Below, one piece after another: positions 44,108 through 53,099 of a stretch of 64,000 nucleotides of DNA. The notes under the pieces are model-generated. The model searched no databases and was not told the origin of the DNA. It worked only from the letters and a program-made list of their open reading frames with translations. This DNA comes from an uncultured Eggerthellaceae bacterium (GTDB lineage Bacteria > Actinomycetota > Coriobacteriia > Coriobacteriales > Eggerthellaceae): assembly GCA_937892845.1 (NCBI GenBank), contig CALBGP010000029.1, positions 161,289 to 225,288 of the forward strand, written 5' to 3'. Numbering within the stretch: position 1 is the first letter of the stretch; each line of letters begins with the position of its first letter. Position numbers and translations under genes: made by a program.

Positions 44108-44842
44108 CTACGATTGGGATGCGGACGCATCCACGGCACCGGAAGAGCCACCGGCGCCCGAGCCCGCGGTGTTGGCAGAGTCGCCGATGCCCGAGCCCGC
44201 GGTGCCGGCCGAACCCGAGCCCGCAGCATCCTGCGATTCCTGCGTGGAAGCCGCAGGGGCTTTAAGCAGTTGGGGTTCGGCGGTCAGATCATCGCCGATG
44301 CGCACGAACGTCACCGATGTCGCCGACTCCCCTTCGCCTTCCGTCACGGTGAACGACTGACGGTCACGGGCGAATTCGTACGTGCCGCCGCCTTCGTAGC
44401 CGGCGAAATCGTACGTGATAGTCTTCTTCCAGGTATCAAGCTGATACGGGTAGCTGAGGGACGCGGGCATGTGGATTGCTTCGGCATCGATCACGACGGT
44501 CATGTTCTGCTCCGGAACGCGCCATTGGCCCTGGATGTCCGCAGCGTCGTCGTAGCGCAGGAAACGGTCCCACGCAAACAAACCGGCCGCGCCCAACAGG
44601 AGGACGATCACGCACGCTACCGCAATCCCCACCTTGCGCCTGCGACGCTTGCGAGCAAGCTGCACGGCGCGCTGGGCATCGGCGCTCCGCGAGCGGGAAG
44701 CGGGCTCACGTGACGAGCCGTCAGGCGAAAAGGTGCCCCTTGAAGCAGGGGCACCTCCTTGGTCAATCCGTTGAGAAGCCTGCGGGCGGGCGACTGTCTT
44801 GCCGCGCTTGCGCACCGTCGGCTTGCGATCTCGATCGGCCAC
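44108..44842 (-). CDS. Single-pass membrane protein with a beta-rich external domain
   Basis: GTG start at 44842, supported by GGAGGT 6 bases upstream; longer frames lack a site. A basic, Arg/Lys-rich cytoplasmic part of about 65 residues, then a helix (VGIAVACVIVLLLGAAGLFAW), then about 100 residues with paired strands (DIQGQWRVPEQNMTVVID, YDFAGYEGGGTYEFARD) that look lipocalin-like, and a Ser/Gly/Ala-rich tail. No known family was recognised. It follows the proline-rich membrane protein gene by 1 base, so they are co-translated. Confidence 0.6.
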   Translation of the reverse strand: MADRDRKPTVRKRGKTVARPQASQRIDQGGAPASRGTFSPDGSSREPASRSRSADAQRAVQLARKRRRRKVGIAVACVIVLLLGAAGLFAWDRFLRYDDAADIQGQWRVPEQNMTVVIDAEAIHMPASLSYPYQLDTWKKTITYDFAGYEGGGTYEFARDRQSFTVTEGEGESATSVTFVRIGDDLTAEPQLLKAPAASTQESQDAAGSGSAGTAGSGIGDSANTAGSGAGGSSGAVDASASQS

Positions 44843-44843
44843 G

Positions 44844-46064
44844 CTAAACCTCCGTCGCGTAGGCGATGCTCTCCGGCAGATACGTCCAGTCGCTATCCAG
44901 AAGCTGCCATTCGCCATCTACGAGATAGTACTCGGCCATGACCTGGGTGGTCACCGTCGGCGCCGTGTCGAACGCGCTCATGTACATCTCGCCGCATGCG
45001 GCACCGTACTCTTCGGGAGTGGCGAACGTACGGGTGTCGGCCTCATAGATTCGCTCGAACTCATCGATCTGGGAGTTAAGGCTGACCACCTTCACGTCCG
45101 CGGTGACCCAAACCTTATCCTCTGCACCGATGTAATCAAGGTCGGTCACCTGATAGCTCACCGTAGAGGCCATCTTCGCCGTGATGTCTTCAGCCGAAAG
45201 CCCCATCAGGCTAAACGACAGTTCATCCGGGCCGGCGTCTGCATCGATATCATCCATCATGGACTGAACGACTACCAGCAAAGCATCGTTTTGCCCGGAC
45301 AGCATTGCGTCCATATCCCTGTTGAACGCCACTTCGACGGCGGCTTCAGCGGAATCTTCGGCAAAATCATCGGAGGGTCCAATGGGGGCAACCATCGAGC
45401 TGCCACCGGAACCCATGCCGCCCTCTTCGATGATTTCATTCATCACGGAACCGAACAACGCAACACCGGCGATGGTGATCACGAGCGCAATCGTGGATAT
45501 GACGATGGCGACGATGCCGCAGATCTTGCCCGTACGCCCTTTCTGCCCCACCATGGGACCGAACTGCTTCACCTGCTTGGCTCCCATGACCACGGCGATG
45601 ATGCCAAGAACCAAACCGATCGGGAGGAAGAAGAGGAACAACGAAGCCACGATGGCTATGATGCCCAACACCATGGGAGCCGAGGACGGCTGAGGACCCG
45701 AAGGGGGCATGGGCGGCATGGGCGGCATGGGAGCGCCATACGGATTGCCCGGTTGAGGCGGGACCGGAGGCTGCGCACCGTAGGGCTGCTGAGGCTGAGG
45801 CGCCGGCGGAACCGGGGCGCCATAGGGCTGCTGGGGCATGGGAGCTGTAGGGGCGGTGCCGCCGACCGGCTGCGGAGCGGGGGCCGGAGCCGGGGCGGGT
45901 GCCGGAGCCGGGACGGGTGCGGGTGCCGGAGCCGGGGCCGGAGCCGGGGCCGCGGCTGGTGCGGGGGCAGGTGCCGGAGCCGGGACGGGTGCGGGTGCCG
46001 GAGCCGCAGGGGGTTCGGGTGCAGGTGCCGGGGCGGGAACCTGGCCGTTGATGTCTTCGCTCAT
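44844..46064 (-). CDS. DUF4190-type membrane protein with a Pro-Ala repeat N-terminus
   Basis: 406 residues from ATG 46064 (GAGAGG 7-8 bases upstream). About 60 residues of (PA)n repeat, then Gln/Pro/Tyr-rich PQQPYGA repeats, then a DUF4190-like pair of helices (GIIAIVASLFLFFLPIGLVL, GIVAIVISTIALVITIAGVA), and an external acidic domain of about 230 residues ending DGEWQLLDSDWTYLPE. The PA stretch is low-complexity and may span or contact the cell wall. Function unknown. Confidence 0.65.
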   Translation of the reverse strand: MSEDINGQVPAPAPAPEPPAAPAPAPVPAPAPAPAPAAAPAPAPAPAPAPVPAPAPAPAPAPAPQPVGGTAPTAPMPQQPYGAPVPPAPQPQQPYGAQPPVPPQPGNPYGAPMPPMPPMPPSGPQPSSAPMVLGIIAIVASLFLFFLPIGLVLGIIAVVMGAKQVKQFGPMVGQKGRTGKICGIVAIVISTIALVITIAGVALFGSVMNEIIEEGGMGSGGSSMVAPIGPSDDFAEDSAEAAVEVAFNRDMDAMLSGQNDALLVVVQSMMDDIDADAGPDELSFSLMGLSAEDITAKMASTVSYQVTDLDYIGAEDKVWVTADVKVVSLNSQIDEFERIYEADTRTFATPEEYGAACGEMYMSAFDTAPTVTTQVMAEYYLVDGEWQLLDSDWTYLPESIAYATEV

Positions 46065-46084
46065 GGTCATTCCTCTCTTCCTGG

Positions 46085-46111
46085 CAAAGCGCCCGGCAGA
46101 TGCCGAGCGCT
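46085..46111 (-). terminator. Weak hairpin after serS
   Basis: AGCGC...GCGCT with an inner GGCA/TGCC pair and one mismatch, followed by TTTG on the minus strand, 10 bases past the serS stop. Confidence 0.35.
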
Positions 46112-46120
46112 CCAATCCGT

Positions 46121-47407
46121 CTATTCGCCTTCAGGCCTGATGTATTCCACGCCGCCCATGTAAGGAACCAGCACGTCGGGAACCTTGACGGAGCCGTCCG
46201 CCTGTTGGTAGTTCTCGACGATTGCGGCCATGGTGCGTCCCACGGCCAGGCCGGATCCATTGAGCGTGTACAGGTAGCGCGTGCCCTTGAAGTTCTCGGG
46301 GTCGCGATACTTGATGTTCGCACGGCGCGCCTGGAAATCGGTGCAGCACGAGCAGCTGGAGATCTCCTTGTAGCCGTTGTAGCTGGGCAGCCAAACCTCC
46401 AGGTCATAGGTCTTCGCAGATGAGAAGCCCGTGTCCCCGGTGCACAGCGACAGCACACGATACGGCAAGCCAAGCAGCTGCAGGATGTTTTCCGCATCGG
46501 CGGTCATGGCCTCAAGTTCCGCGAACCCTTCCTCGGGCTTGGCGAACTTGACCATCTCCACCTTGTCGAACTGATGCACGCGAATCAAGCCGCGGGTGTC
46601 GCGACCTGCACTGCCGGCCTCCTCGCGGAAGCACGGGGTGAATGCGCAGTACTTCAGCGGCAGCTGGGAAGCATCCAGCACTTCGCCTGCATGGATGTTG
46701 GTGAGCTGGACCTCCGCCGTGGGAATGAGATACAGGCCCTCGCGGGTCTTGAACAGGTCTTCCTCGAATTTGGGAAGCTGGCCGGTGCCGAACAGCGTGT
46801 CCGCATTGGCCATGGCCGGGCACCACCACTCCTTGTAGCCGCGCGAGGTATGCGTGTCGGCCATGAAGTTGATGATGGCGCGCTCCAGACGGGCGCCCAG
46901 GCCCCCCAGCAGCGTGAAGCGAGCGGCTGCCAGCTTGACGGCGCGCTCGAAATCCATGATTCCCAGGTCGGTGCCCAAATCCCAGTGGGGCTTGAAGTCG
47001 AAGTCGAATTCAGTGGGCGTGCCCCAACGGCGAACTTCGACATTTTCGGTCTCGTCCTTGCCGACAGGCGTGGTCTCGTCGCAGATGTTGGGCGTGCTGA
47101 TCAGGATTTCGCGCATTTCGGCATCAATGGCCTCGCGCGCTTCGCTTGCAGCGGCCAGCTCCTCGTTGATGGAGCGGACCTGGGCCTTGACCGCTTCGGC
47201 CTCTTCCTTTTTGCCGGCGGCCATCATGCCGCCGATCTGCTTCGAGAGGGTGTTGCGCTGCGCCTGCAAGCCCTCTTCCTGGGCGATGGCGGCGCGGCGG
47301 CGCTCGTCAAGCTCGGAGAACTTCGCTGCATCCCACGGGAAATTGCGGTTTTCCATGGCCTTTGCAACGGCCTCCTGATTTTCACGGACGTAGCGGATAT
47401 CTAGCAT
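46121..47407 (-). CDS. serS: Serine--tRNA ligase
   Basis: 428 residues from the second of two adjacent ATG codons (MLDIRYVREN). N-terminal coiled-coil arm (about 30-100), class II motif 2 in CFREEAGSAGRDTRGLIRVHQF, and motif 3 in LNGSGLAVGRTMAAIVENYQ. CAGGAG lies just upstream. It charges tRNA-Ser. No T-box leader is visible in the short upstream region. Confidence 0.96.
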   Translation of the reverse strand: MLDIRYVRENQEAVAKAMENRNFPWDAAKFSELDERRRAAIAQEEGLQAQRNTLSKQIGGMMAAGKKEEAEAVKAQVRSINEELAAASEAREAIDAEMREILISTPNICDETTPVGKDETENVEVRRWGTPTEFDFDFKPHWDLGTDLGIMDFERAVKLAAARFTLLGGLGARLERAIINFMADTHTSRGYKEWWCPAMANADTLFGTGQLPKFEEDLFKTREGLYLIPTAEVQLTNIHAGEVLDASQLPLKYCAFTPCFREEAGSAGRDTRGLIRVHQFDKVEMVKFAKPEEGFAELEAMTADAENILQLLGLPYRVLSLCTGDTGFSSAKTYDLEVWLPSYNGYKEISSCSCCTDFQARRANIKYRDPENFKGTRYLYTLNGSGLAVGRTMAAIVENYQQADGSVKVPDVLVPYMGGVEYIRPEGE

Positions 47408-47485
47408 CATGTTCTCCTGTGCCTCGTTGGGTGCATGCGCTGGCGTGCGGCGCCTGCCGATTGCGACTAGTTGGTTAAGTATAGC

Positions 47486-48016
47486 CTAAAGCACCGCAAG
47501 CATGAGCTCGCACACAGCGACCGCACACGAAGCCACGGCAATGTAGGGCCCGAAGGCGAAGGAGGTTTCGGCACGCAGTCCCGAATGCCACTTTGTCCGC
47601 ACGGCTTCGAATGCAAGGGCAAGAACGCAGGAGACCATCAGGGCAGCAAGCGACGCCGATAGACCAAGGTACAGACCGGACATCGCGATCAGCTTGATGT
47701 CTCCCCCACCCATCGATGAGCGGCCGACCATCCGCTCGAACACAACGGAAAACACAAGCAGACCCGCCACCAGCAGCAATCCCGAGGCCAGGCCGCGTGC
47801 CGCTGCCTCACGCACATCAATGCCCGACAATTCCGCGGCAAGCAGCAGAACGAACCAAGCCGCGCAACCTGCCGCGATGGCCGCATTCGGTATGATGCGG
47901 CGTCCGGCGTCAACCGTGGCTGCCCAGATCAGCACCGCCGCGAACGCGGCAAGGGCGACGGACGCCAAAGCCGGTGCAGCGAACTGCCCTGAAGCCGCTA
48001 AAGCAGCGAACAGCAT
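47486..48016 (-). CDS. Prepilin peptidase-like A24 family protease
   Basis: 176 residues from ATG 48016 behind GGAAGGGGG. Several membrane helices and the two catalytic aspartate contexts of A24 peptidases: ATVDAGRRIIPN (first Asp) and MGGGDIKLIAMSGLYLG (the GxGD motif). The N-terminal methylase domain of full PilD/GspO is absent, as in TadV/CpaA-type enzymes. It would cleave class III signal peptides of Tad or type IV pilins, but no pilin genes occur in the window. Confidence 0.8.
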   Translation of the reverse strand: MLFAALAASGQFAAPALASVALAAFAAVLIWAATVDAGRRIIPNAAIAAGCAAWFVLLLAAELSGIDVREAAARGLASGLLLVAGLLVFSVVFERMVGRSSMGGGDIKLIAMSGLYLGLSASLAALMVSCVLALAFEAVRTKWHSGLRAETSFAFGPYIAVASCAVAVCELMLAVL

Positions 48017-48038
48017 GGTGCCCCCTTCCCGCGACCAG

Positions 48039-48135
48039 CGTGCGTGCGGCCCGGCCGGCATGGTCGCGGCCCAGCCGGCGTGCGTGCGGACCGACCGGCA
48101 TGATCGCGGCCCAGCCGGCGTGCGTGCGGACCATC
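48039..48135. repeat. 40-bp tandem repeat, about 2.4 copies
   Basis: Copies starting GCGTGCGTGCGG at 48039, 48079 and 48119 share CCGGCATG(G/A)TCGCGGCCCAGCCG. The array sits directly upstream of the A24 peptidase start on the minus strand. Confidence 0.85.
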
Positions 48136-48246
48136 CAGCACGCGAACTCAGACAAGGGCATTATCGCACGCCCGCGTTGTCGCGCCGTCCCATTTGGTGC
48201 GAGTACGCGCAGGTTCACCCGCAGGCGCCCCCGAGACCGGAGGCGC

Positions 48247-48470
48247 GGGAAAAATAATGCGCGTTGTGGCCATCCATGGACCAAATGTATGGTTCTCCCC
48301 ACGAAAAACCGCCATTTTCGGAGGGTTTCGTCGCACCTGGCAAACCGTCTCGAAAAGAGCAAGCCTGTGACCTGGGGTTTCGCTCAGCTCGACATTTTCA
48401 CCCAAACCCAGCCCCTGCCGCGCGCCGTACATTTCGTCCATATCTGGCCAGTAGGCCCGATTATTTTCCC
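48247..48470. mobile_element. MITE-like element with about 45-bp imperfect inverted ends
   Basis: The left end (GGGAAAAATAATGCGCG then TGGCCATCCATGGACCAAAT) and the right end read in reverse (GGGAAAATAATCGGGCC then TGGCCAGATATGGACGAAAT) are clear inverted copies. The interior has no gene. The ends match those of the 61-kb element. It lies in the 650-bp gap between the A24 peptidase and the XRE regulator; the remainder of that gap shows no other feature. Confidence 0.6.
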
Positions 48471-48667
48471 GCCAGCTGCTATCGGGGCGATCGGGACAGG
48501 CGGGCGCGGGCAGGACGGGCGGTTGCGGGCGCACTCCCCGCAACTGAACGCTCAACCAGGGCTAAACTAACGGTCGAGCTGACTCTACCGAGAATCGGTT
48601 GAGTCGAAAAGGCGAACGGGCGACGATGCATTCATCACGAACGCCACCGGCAATAGAAAGGACGACC

Positions 48668-49078
48668 ATGAGCCTACAGAACTTCGGCGCAACCATCGCA
48701 GCCCTGCGCAAACAGAAAGGCATGACCCAACTTGAGCTTGCCCGGAAAATGGGCGTGACCGACAAGGCCGTCTCTAAATGGGAGCGCAATCTGTCGTTCC
48801 CGGATGTAACAACGTTGCCGAAACTTGCCGAAGAGCTTGGCATACCAATAGACGAATTGCTCGAAGCCAGAACATCTTCGCAGGAAAGCTCGCAGGGTAA
48901 AGCACCCGCCCTCATCGAACTTGCCCTGAAAGCGATGGCGCTCGCCATGGGCGTTGCGGTTGCCACGCTTTCCCTGCTTGACAAGATTCAGCCGAACCAC
49001 GCTTTCTGCATGCTCGGGTTCGGGCTCATCTGCTTGGCCCTTGTCCACATCGCTGACACGGACGGCACGCGGTTTTGA
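48668..49078 (+). CDS. XRE-family regulator with a C-terminal membrane region
   Basis: 136 residues from ATG 48668 behind AAAGGAC. The N-terminal HTH_3 domain is clear (IAALRKQKGMTQLELARKMG, VTDKAVSKWERNLSFPDVTT). After a short linker come two hydrophobic stretches (LKAMALAMGVAVATLSLLD and CMLGFGLICLALVHIA), so the regulator may be membrane-tethered. Targets unknown; it is not next to an obvious toxin or phage gene. Confidence 0.8.
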   Translation: MSLQNFGATIAALRKQKGMTQLELARKMGVTDKAVSKWERNLSFPDVTTLPKLAEELGIPIDELLEARTSSQESSQGKAPALIELALKAMALAMGVAVATLSLLDKIQPNHAFCMLGFGLICLALVHIADTDGTRF

Positions 49079-49197
49079 TTCGACTCGCAGCCAAGTCCAC
49101 ATAATTTGCTACAATGAGCCGATGCGTCACAATTTTGGCGCACGCACAACCGCACCGTTTCGGCCACCTGGCCGGTAGCCATAGGAAAGAGGCCTGC

Positions 49198-49398
49198 ATG
49201 GACTTCGGCGCCATCTATCATTTTCTGTTCGAAACCTTCGCCGGCATGGGCATCCTCATTGCCGCGGGTATCCTGATCAGCATCGTCGCGTGCATCATCA
49301 TGGAATGGAACACGCGTCGCAAATTCGAAGATCGCGGCGAACCCGAAGAAGACGATGACGAGTGGAGCTTCTTCGACGACGAGGACGACGACAACTAA
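49198..49398 (+). CDS. Small membrane protein with acidic C-terminus
   Basis: 66 residues from ATG 49198, with GGAAAGAGG upstream and a -10-like TACAAT at 49110-49115. One membrane helix (MGILIAAGILISIVACIIM) and a tail of mostly Asp and Glu (EPEEDDDEWSFFDDEDDD). No known family recognised. It is followed by a good bidirectional terminator at 49496. Confidence 0.6.
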   Translation: MDFGAIYHFLFETFAGMGILIAAGILISIVACIIMEWNTRRKFEDRGEPEEDDDEWSFFDDEDDDN

Positions 49399-49495
49399 CG
49401 CACCTCAAGACGAACCGGCAGCGCACAACGCATCGCGGTGCGGACTGCACAATAGAAGCGAAAAAGGCGCCCGAAGCAAAACCAACCATCAAAAA

Positions 49496-49525
49496 GGACC
49501 CGGAATGAATCTCCATTCCGGGTCC
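49496..49525. terminator. Bidirectional intrinsic terminator
   Basis: GGACCCGGAATG, AATCTC, CATTCCGGGTCC with five A before and TTT after. It ends the small membrane protein transcript on plus and could stop read-through from the other side. Confidence 0.75.
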
Positions 49526-49590
49526 TTTCACGTGGAGAGCCCAGTCAGAGGGTCACGTTTGAGCGCGGCGGGCTGGGCGGGCTGGGCGGG

Positions 49591-49720
49591 CCGACGGCGC
49601 AACGGGTGCTGGGCGGGCCGGGCCGGGCGATCCGACGGCGCAACGGGTGCCGGGCCGGGCTGGCGGACCGAGCTGGACGGGCCGACGGCGCAACGGGCGG
49701 GCCGGGCTGGGCGGGCCGAC
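49591..49720. repeat. Degenerate GC-rich repeats around CCGACGGCGCAACGGG
   Basis: The 16-bp core occurs exactly at 49591, 49632 and 49682, with GGGCGGGCC-type spacers of variable length and a broken fourth copy near 49717. Intergenic, just past the 3' end of the kinase gene. Confidence 0.8.
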
Positions 49721-49742
49721 GCCGAAAGCCCTGATCTGCCGC

Positions 49743-50696
49743 CTAGGCCAAAAGCGCCGCGACCTTACCGAGCAAGGGCTCGAACGAAACGCCGCGGTTG
49801 CGGAAATCGGGCTGCTGGGCGGACACGATCATGGCATCGTGGGTGAGGTCGCCCGCAAACGCGACGGCATCCACCGTCGAGCGCCCGGCCATGACCGCAG
49901 CAAGCAGTGCACTTGCATACAAGTCCCCCGTACCATGAAGCATGTAGGGTAGATACTCGTTGCTGACCTGGTGCAGCGCAATCCCTTCGCCCTTGACGAA
50001 GTTGCGGATCACACCGTCGCCGCGCTGGATGCCCTTGAGCACCACGGTTTTGGCACCGGTAGCCAGAAGCGCATCGACCAGACGCTCGGCCTCTTCGTCA
50101 GAGATATCGGCGCCCACCCACTCATCACCGATGGGTTCGCCCAGGATGATGGCCGCCTCGGTCAGGTTGGGCGTGAGGATGTCCGCATCGGCGGCAAGCT
50201 CGGCCATGGCACGGCACAGCTCAGGCGTGTATGTGGGGTACACCTTGCCGTGGTCCGCCATGACGGGGTCGACCACGCGCAGCGCGTTGGGATAGGTCTC
50301 GTAGATCCCGCGGATGATATCCACCTGCTCAGCAGAACCCAAAAAACCGGAATACACGGCATCGATATCCACCCCAATGCCCTTCCAGGCGTTCAGATAG
50401 TCGGCCAGTATTTCGGTGGTGTCGTGCATGTACCAACCGGGAAACGCCGTATGGCTGGAGAAAAGCCCCGTGGGAACAGGGCAAACGTCACAACCTGCGG
50501 CGGAGAGAACGGGAATGGCTACACCCAGCGAGCATTTGCCGTAGCCGCACAGGTCATGCACGGCGGCAATGCGCGGGATGTAAGCTCCCTCGCGTTTGTA
50601 CAGGCGGCCCTCCGCATCCGACGCAACGGAAGACGCGGCGGCGGATTCGGCCGACAAGATGGATTCAGACGAAGATCCGCACGTGCATTCGCTCAT
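49743..50696 (-). CDS. Pyridoxal/pyridoxamine kinase-like protein (PfkB/ThiD fold)
   Basis: 317 residues. PdxY/PdxK-type motifs: HDLCGYGKCSLGVAIPVLSA, VCPVPTGLFSSHT, VVDPVMADHGKVYPTY and the anion-hole region LHGTGDLYASALLAA. It phosphorylates B6 vitamers to the 5'-phosphate. A Ser/Glu-rich N-terminal extension of about 35 residues, starting MSECTCGSSS, is unusual for the family. It follows the M20 gene after 12 bases on the same strand. Confidence 0.85.
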   Translation of the reverse strand: MSECTCGSSSESILSAESAAASSVASDAEGRLYKREGAYIPRIAAVHDLCGYGKCSLGVAIPVLSAAGCDVCPVPTGLFSSHTAFPGWYMHDTTEILADYLNAWKGIGVDIDAVYSGFLGSAEQVDIIRGIYETYPNALRVVDPVMADHGKVYPTYTPELCRAMAELAADADILTPNLTEAAIILGEPIGDEWVGADISDEEAERLVDALLATGAKTVVLKGIQRGDGVIRNFVKGEGIALHQVSNEYLPYMLHGTGDLYASALLAAVMAGRSTVDAVAFAGDLTHDAMIVSAQQPDFRNRGVSFEPLLGKVAALLA

Positions 50697-50708
50697 GGTT
50701 TCATACTC

Positions 50709-51902
50709 CTATTCGCTTAGATATCTAACGGCATAACGGGCGGCCACCATGGCCCCCTTGACCAATACGCTCTCATCGACGGCGAAGTAGCAGCTGTGCT
50801 GGGGATGCACGGCGCCGCACTCCTCGTTGCGACAGCCTATGAAGACGAAAACGCCCGGGATAAGGTGCAGGTATTCGGAGAAGTCCTCCCCCGACATGGT
50901 GCCGTCGTAGGACGCCACGGCCTCTTCGCCCAACATATCCACAACGGACATGCGGGCGCGCTCCGCACAGACGGGGTCGTTTGCCAAACCGTCGTTGCCC
51001 TCTTCGTACGTGAGGCGCGCCTTTGCGCCCAGGGCGTTTGCCGCACGCTCGACAATGCGCTCCATGCGGGCGGGCATCTCGCTTCGCACGCGCTGGCTCC
51101 ACGTCCTGACCGTTCCCGTCAGATGGGCCGAACCCGCCATGACGTTGCGGGCTTCGCCGCCATGGAACTCGCCGACCGTCACCACGACGGGCTGGAACGG
51201 CGAAACGTCGCGGCTGACCAGGATCTGCAAGACGTTGACCAGCTCAGCTGCAACAACGATGGCGTCAACGCCTTTGTGGGGCATGGACCCGTGGGCACTC
51301 ACGCCCTGGACATCGATGCGGAACCAGTCGGTGTGGCCCATGCGCTGGCCCGGCTCGCACGAGATCATGCCCGCGGGCAGCTCGCTCCAGATGTGGGCGC
51401 CGTAGATGTTGTCGACGCCATCCAGTGCGCCGGCGGCGATCATGCGCTTGGCGCCGATGGAGCACTCTTCGGCAGGCTGGAACAGCAGGCGGACTTCGCC
51501 TGCAAACGAGTCGCGGACCTCGTTGATCAGGCGGGCCGCTCCCAACAGCATGGCAATGTGGCAATCGTGACCGCAGGCGTGCATGACGCCTTCGTACTTG
51601 GAGGCGTAGTCCACGCCCGTCTGCTCGGTGACAGGCAGCGCGTCAATGTCCGCACGCAGCGCCACGCAGCGGGCTTTCACACCCTCCGGCGACGGAGCGG
51701 TTCCCTTGATGGAGGCAACCACGCCCGTCTCGCAAACGCAGCGGTACGGAATCCCCATTCCATCCAGCGCAGCGCAGATGGCCGCAGAGGTCTCGTATTC
51801 GAGAGTGCTTCGCTCGGGATACGCGTGGAAGCAACGCCGCGTCTTTATGATCTCCGGCTCGATCTCATGTGCCAACTCCCGAATGCGTTCAACGGTATCC
51901 AT
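50709..51902 (-). CDS. M20-family amidohydrolase (hippurate/N-acyl-amino-acid deacylase type)
   Basis: 397 residues from ATG 51902 behind GGAGGG. Metal and catalytic motifs: ALRADIDALPV, HACGHDCHIAMLLGAA, LLFQPAEEC and GAHIWSEL. The small dimerisation domain and a late HPQHSCYF complete the fold. Enzymes of this clade release amino acids from N-acyl conjugates. Co-transcribed with the B6 kinase. Substrate unknown. Confidence 0.88.
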   Translation of the reverse strand: MDTVERIRELAHEIEPEIIKTRRCFHAYPERSTLEYETSAAICAALDGMGIPYRCVCETGVVASIKGTAPSPEGVKARCVALRADIDALPVTEQTGVDYASKYEGVMHACGHDCHIAMLLGAARLINEVRDSFAGEVRLLFQPAEECSIGAKRMIAAGALDGVDNIYGAHIWSELPAGMISCEPGQRMGHTDWFRIDVQGVSAHGSMPHKGVDAIVVAAELVNVLQILVSRDVSPFQPVVVTVGEFHGGEARNVMAGSAHLTGTVRTWSQRVRSEMPARMERIVERAANALGAKARLTYEEGNDGLANDPVCAERARMSVVDMLGEEAVASYDGTMSGEDFSEYLHLIPGVFVFIGCRNEECGAVHPQHSCYFAVDESVLVKGAMVAARYAVRYLSE

Positions 51903-52072
51903 GGTCCCTCCGACGTGCTACACGGCCCGCGCGCACGCGCTGAGACGGCGTGCGGGGCTTGTTCCAGAATGCGCAATTCGCGTCAGCATAGCACAGCGGC
52001 ATGGAGACGGCGCTTCACTTCGCAGGGGCGGTGCACCTGTCAGACAAGCGGGGCGAAGGATTCGGTGCGAAA

Positions 52073-52972
52073 TCAGTCCAAAACCTGGACGCCAACGCCG
52101 ATCAGACCCGGTCCCGTGTGAACCACGAGCGCAGGGGTGATCTGGCCGAACAGAGGGCGATAGGCATCCGGGCACGCAGCGGCCAATTCGTCATAGAGTG
52201 CCTTGGCTTCAGCTTCCGCACCGCCATGGACCACGGCGAAGCGGTAACGGCGTCCGGAATCGCCGCGGACATCATTGAGGGCCTTGAGCGCCAAGGACTT
52301 CGCCTTTTTCAGGGAAGCCTTGCGGCCGTGCGCCTTACCTGCGGTGACGTAGATGCCGGCTTCGCGTTCGCAAGTCACGACGGGGCGGATGTCGAAAGCG
52401 CTGCCGACCGAATACGTGACCTTGCCGATGCGGCCTCCCTTGTAGAGGTATTCGAGCGTATCAACGCAGAAGAAGACGGATGTATCCGCGATGGCGGCAT
52501 GCACCCCCTTGAGCACTTCGGAGAACTCCAGGCCGCGATCGATGAGCTCAGCTGCGGCAAGAACGGAAATGCCGGCGCCGAGTCCGATGCTTTTCGTATC
52601 CACAACCTCGCAGGTCACGCCCGCATACCCTGCGGCCACGCTGCGGATCAGGTCATGCGTCCCCGAAAGCCCCGACGCAATGGTGACGGCCAGGATGTGC
52701 GTTGCACCGGCAGCAATGGCACCATCGAATGCAGCGGCAACTTCAGCAGGTGCGGGAAGGGAGGTCTTGGGAATCTCTTCGGCGAAACGCGCGTAGACCT
52801 CATCAGGGGTAATGTCCACGCCGTCACGATAAGAGGCATCAGAGTAGTTGATGGCCAAGGGAACGACGATGATGCCGTGCGCCTTCACCTCATCCGCCGG
52901 GACATCGGCGCACGAATCCGTTATGAGCGCGATTCGCTGGCCGAACGCGTTTTCCTGCAGAGTGGTATCCAT
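52073..52972 (-). CDS. DegV-family fatty-acid-binding protein
   Basis: 299 residues from ATG 52972, with AAGGAAAGG upstream and a TTG one codon earlier. DegV motifs: ALITDSCADVPADEV, TSLPAPAEVAAAF and VDTLEYLYKGGRIG, and it ends GPGLIGVGV. FakB/DegV proteins carry fatty acids to a FakA kinase. It is divergent from the DUF1836 gene with a 127-base shared promoter region, a pairing often seen in Firmicutes and Coriobacteria. Confidence 0.88.
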   Translation of the reverse strand: MDTTLQENAFGQRIALITDSCADVPADEVKAHGIIVVPLAINYSDASYRDGVDITPDEVYARFAEEIPKTSLPAPAEVAAAFDGAIAAGATHILAVTIASGLSGTHDLIRSVAAGYAGVTCEVVDTKSIGLGAGISVLAAAELIDRGLEFSEVLKGVHAAIADTSVFFCVDTLEYLYKGGRIGKVTYSVGSAFDIRPVVTCEREAGIYVTAGKAHGRKASLKKAKSLALKALNDVRGDSGRRYRFAVVHGGAEAEAKALYDELAAACPDAYRPLFGQITPALVVHTGPGLIGVGVQVLD

Positions 52973-53064
52973 CAAACCTTTCCTTTCGCCATATTGGAAG
53001 CAACATATCTGGTTTTCATTACTAGATTATGTATTGATGTTTACTATGTCAAGAGACATTGACA

Positions 53065-53093
53065 TTGCACAGACTATGCCCGAATGCTAGGAT
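53065..53093 (+). promoter_or_regulatory. Probable promoter of the DUF1836 gene, near-leaderless
   Basis: TTGCAC (53065-53070), 17 bases, TAGGAT (53088-53093). The ATG follows 6 bases later, so transcription would start at the initiation codon. An AGGATGG stretch overlaps the -10, so a leadered start from further upstream cannot be excluded. Confidence 0.45.
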
Positions 53094-53099
53094 GGAAAC

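Noticed and set aside
45870..46050. GC-rich DNA repeat as a separate element
   Set aside because: It is simply the coding sequence of the Pro-Ala repeat in the 44844-46064 protein.
47411..47485. T-box leader for serS
   Set aside because: This gap lies upstream of serS but is only about 75 bases and shows no T-box sequence or antiterminator.
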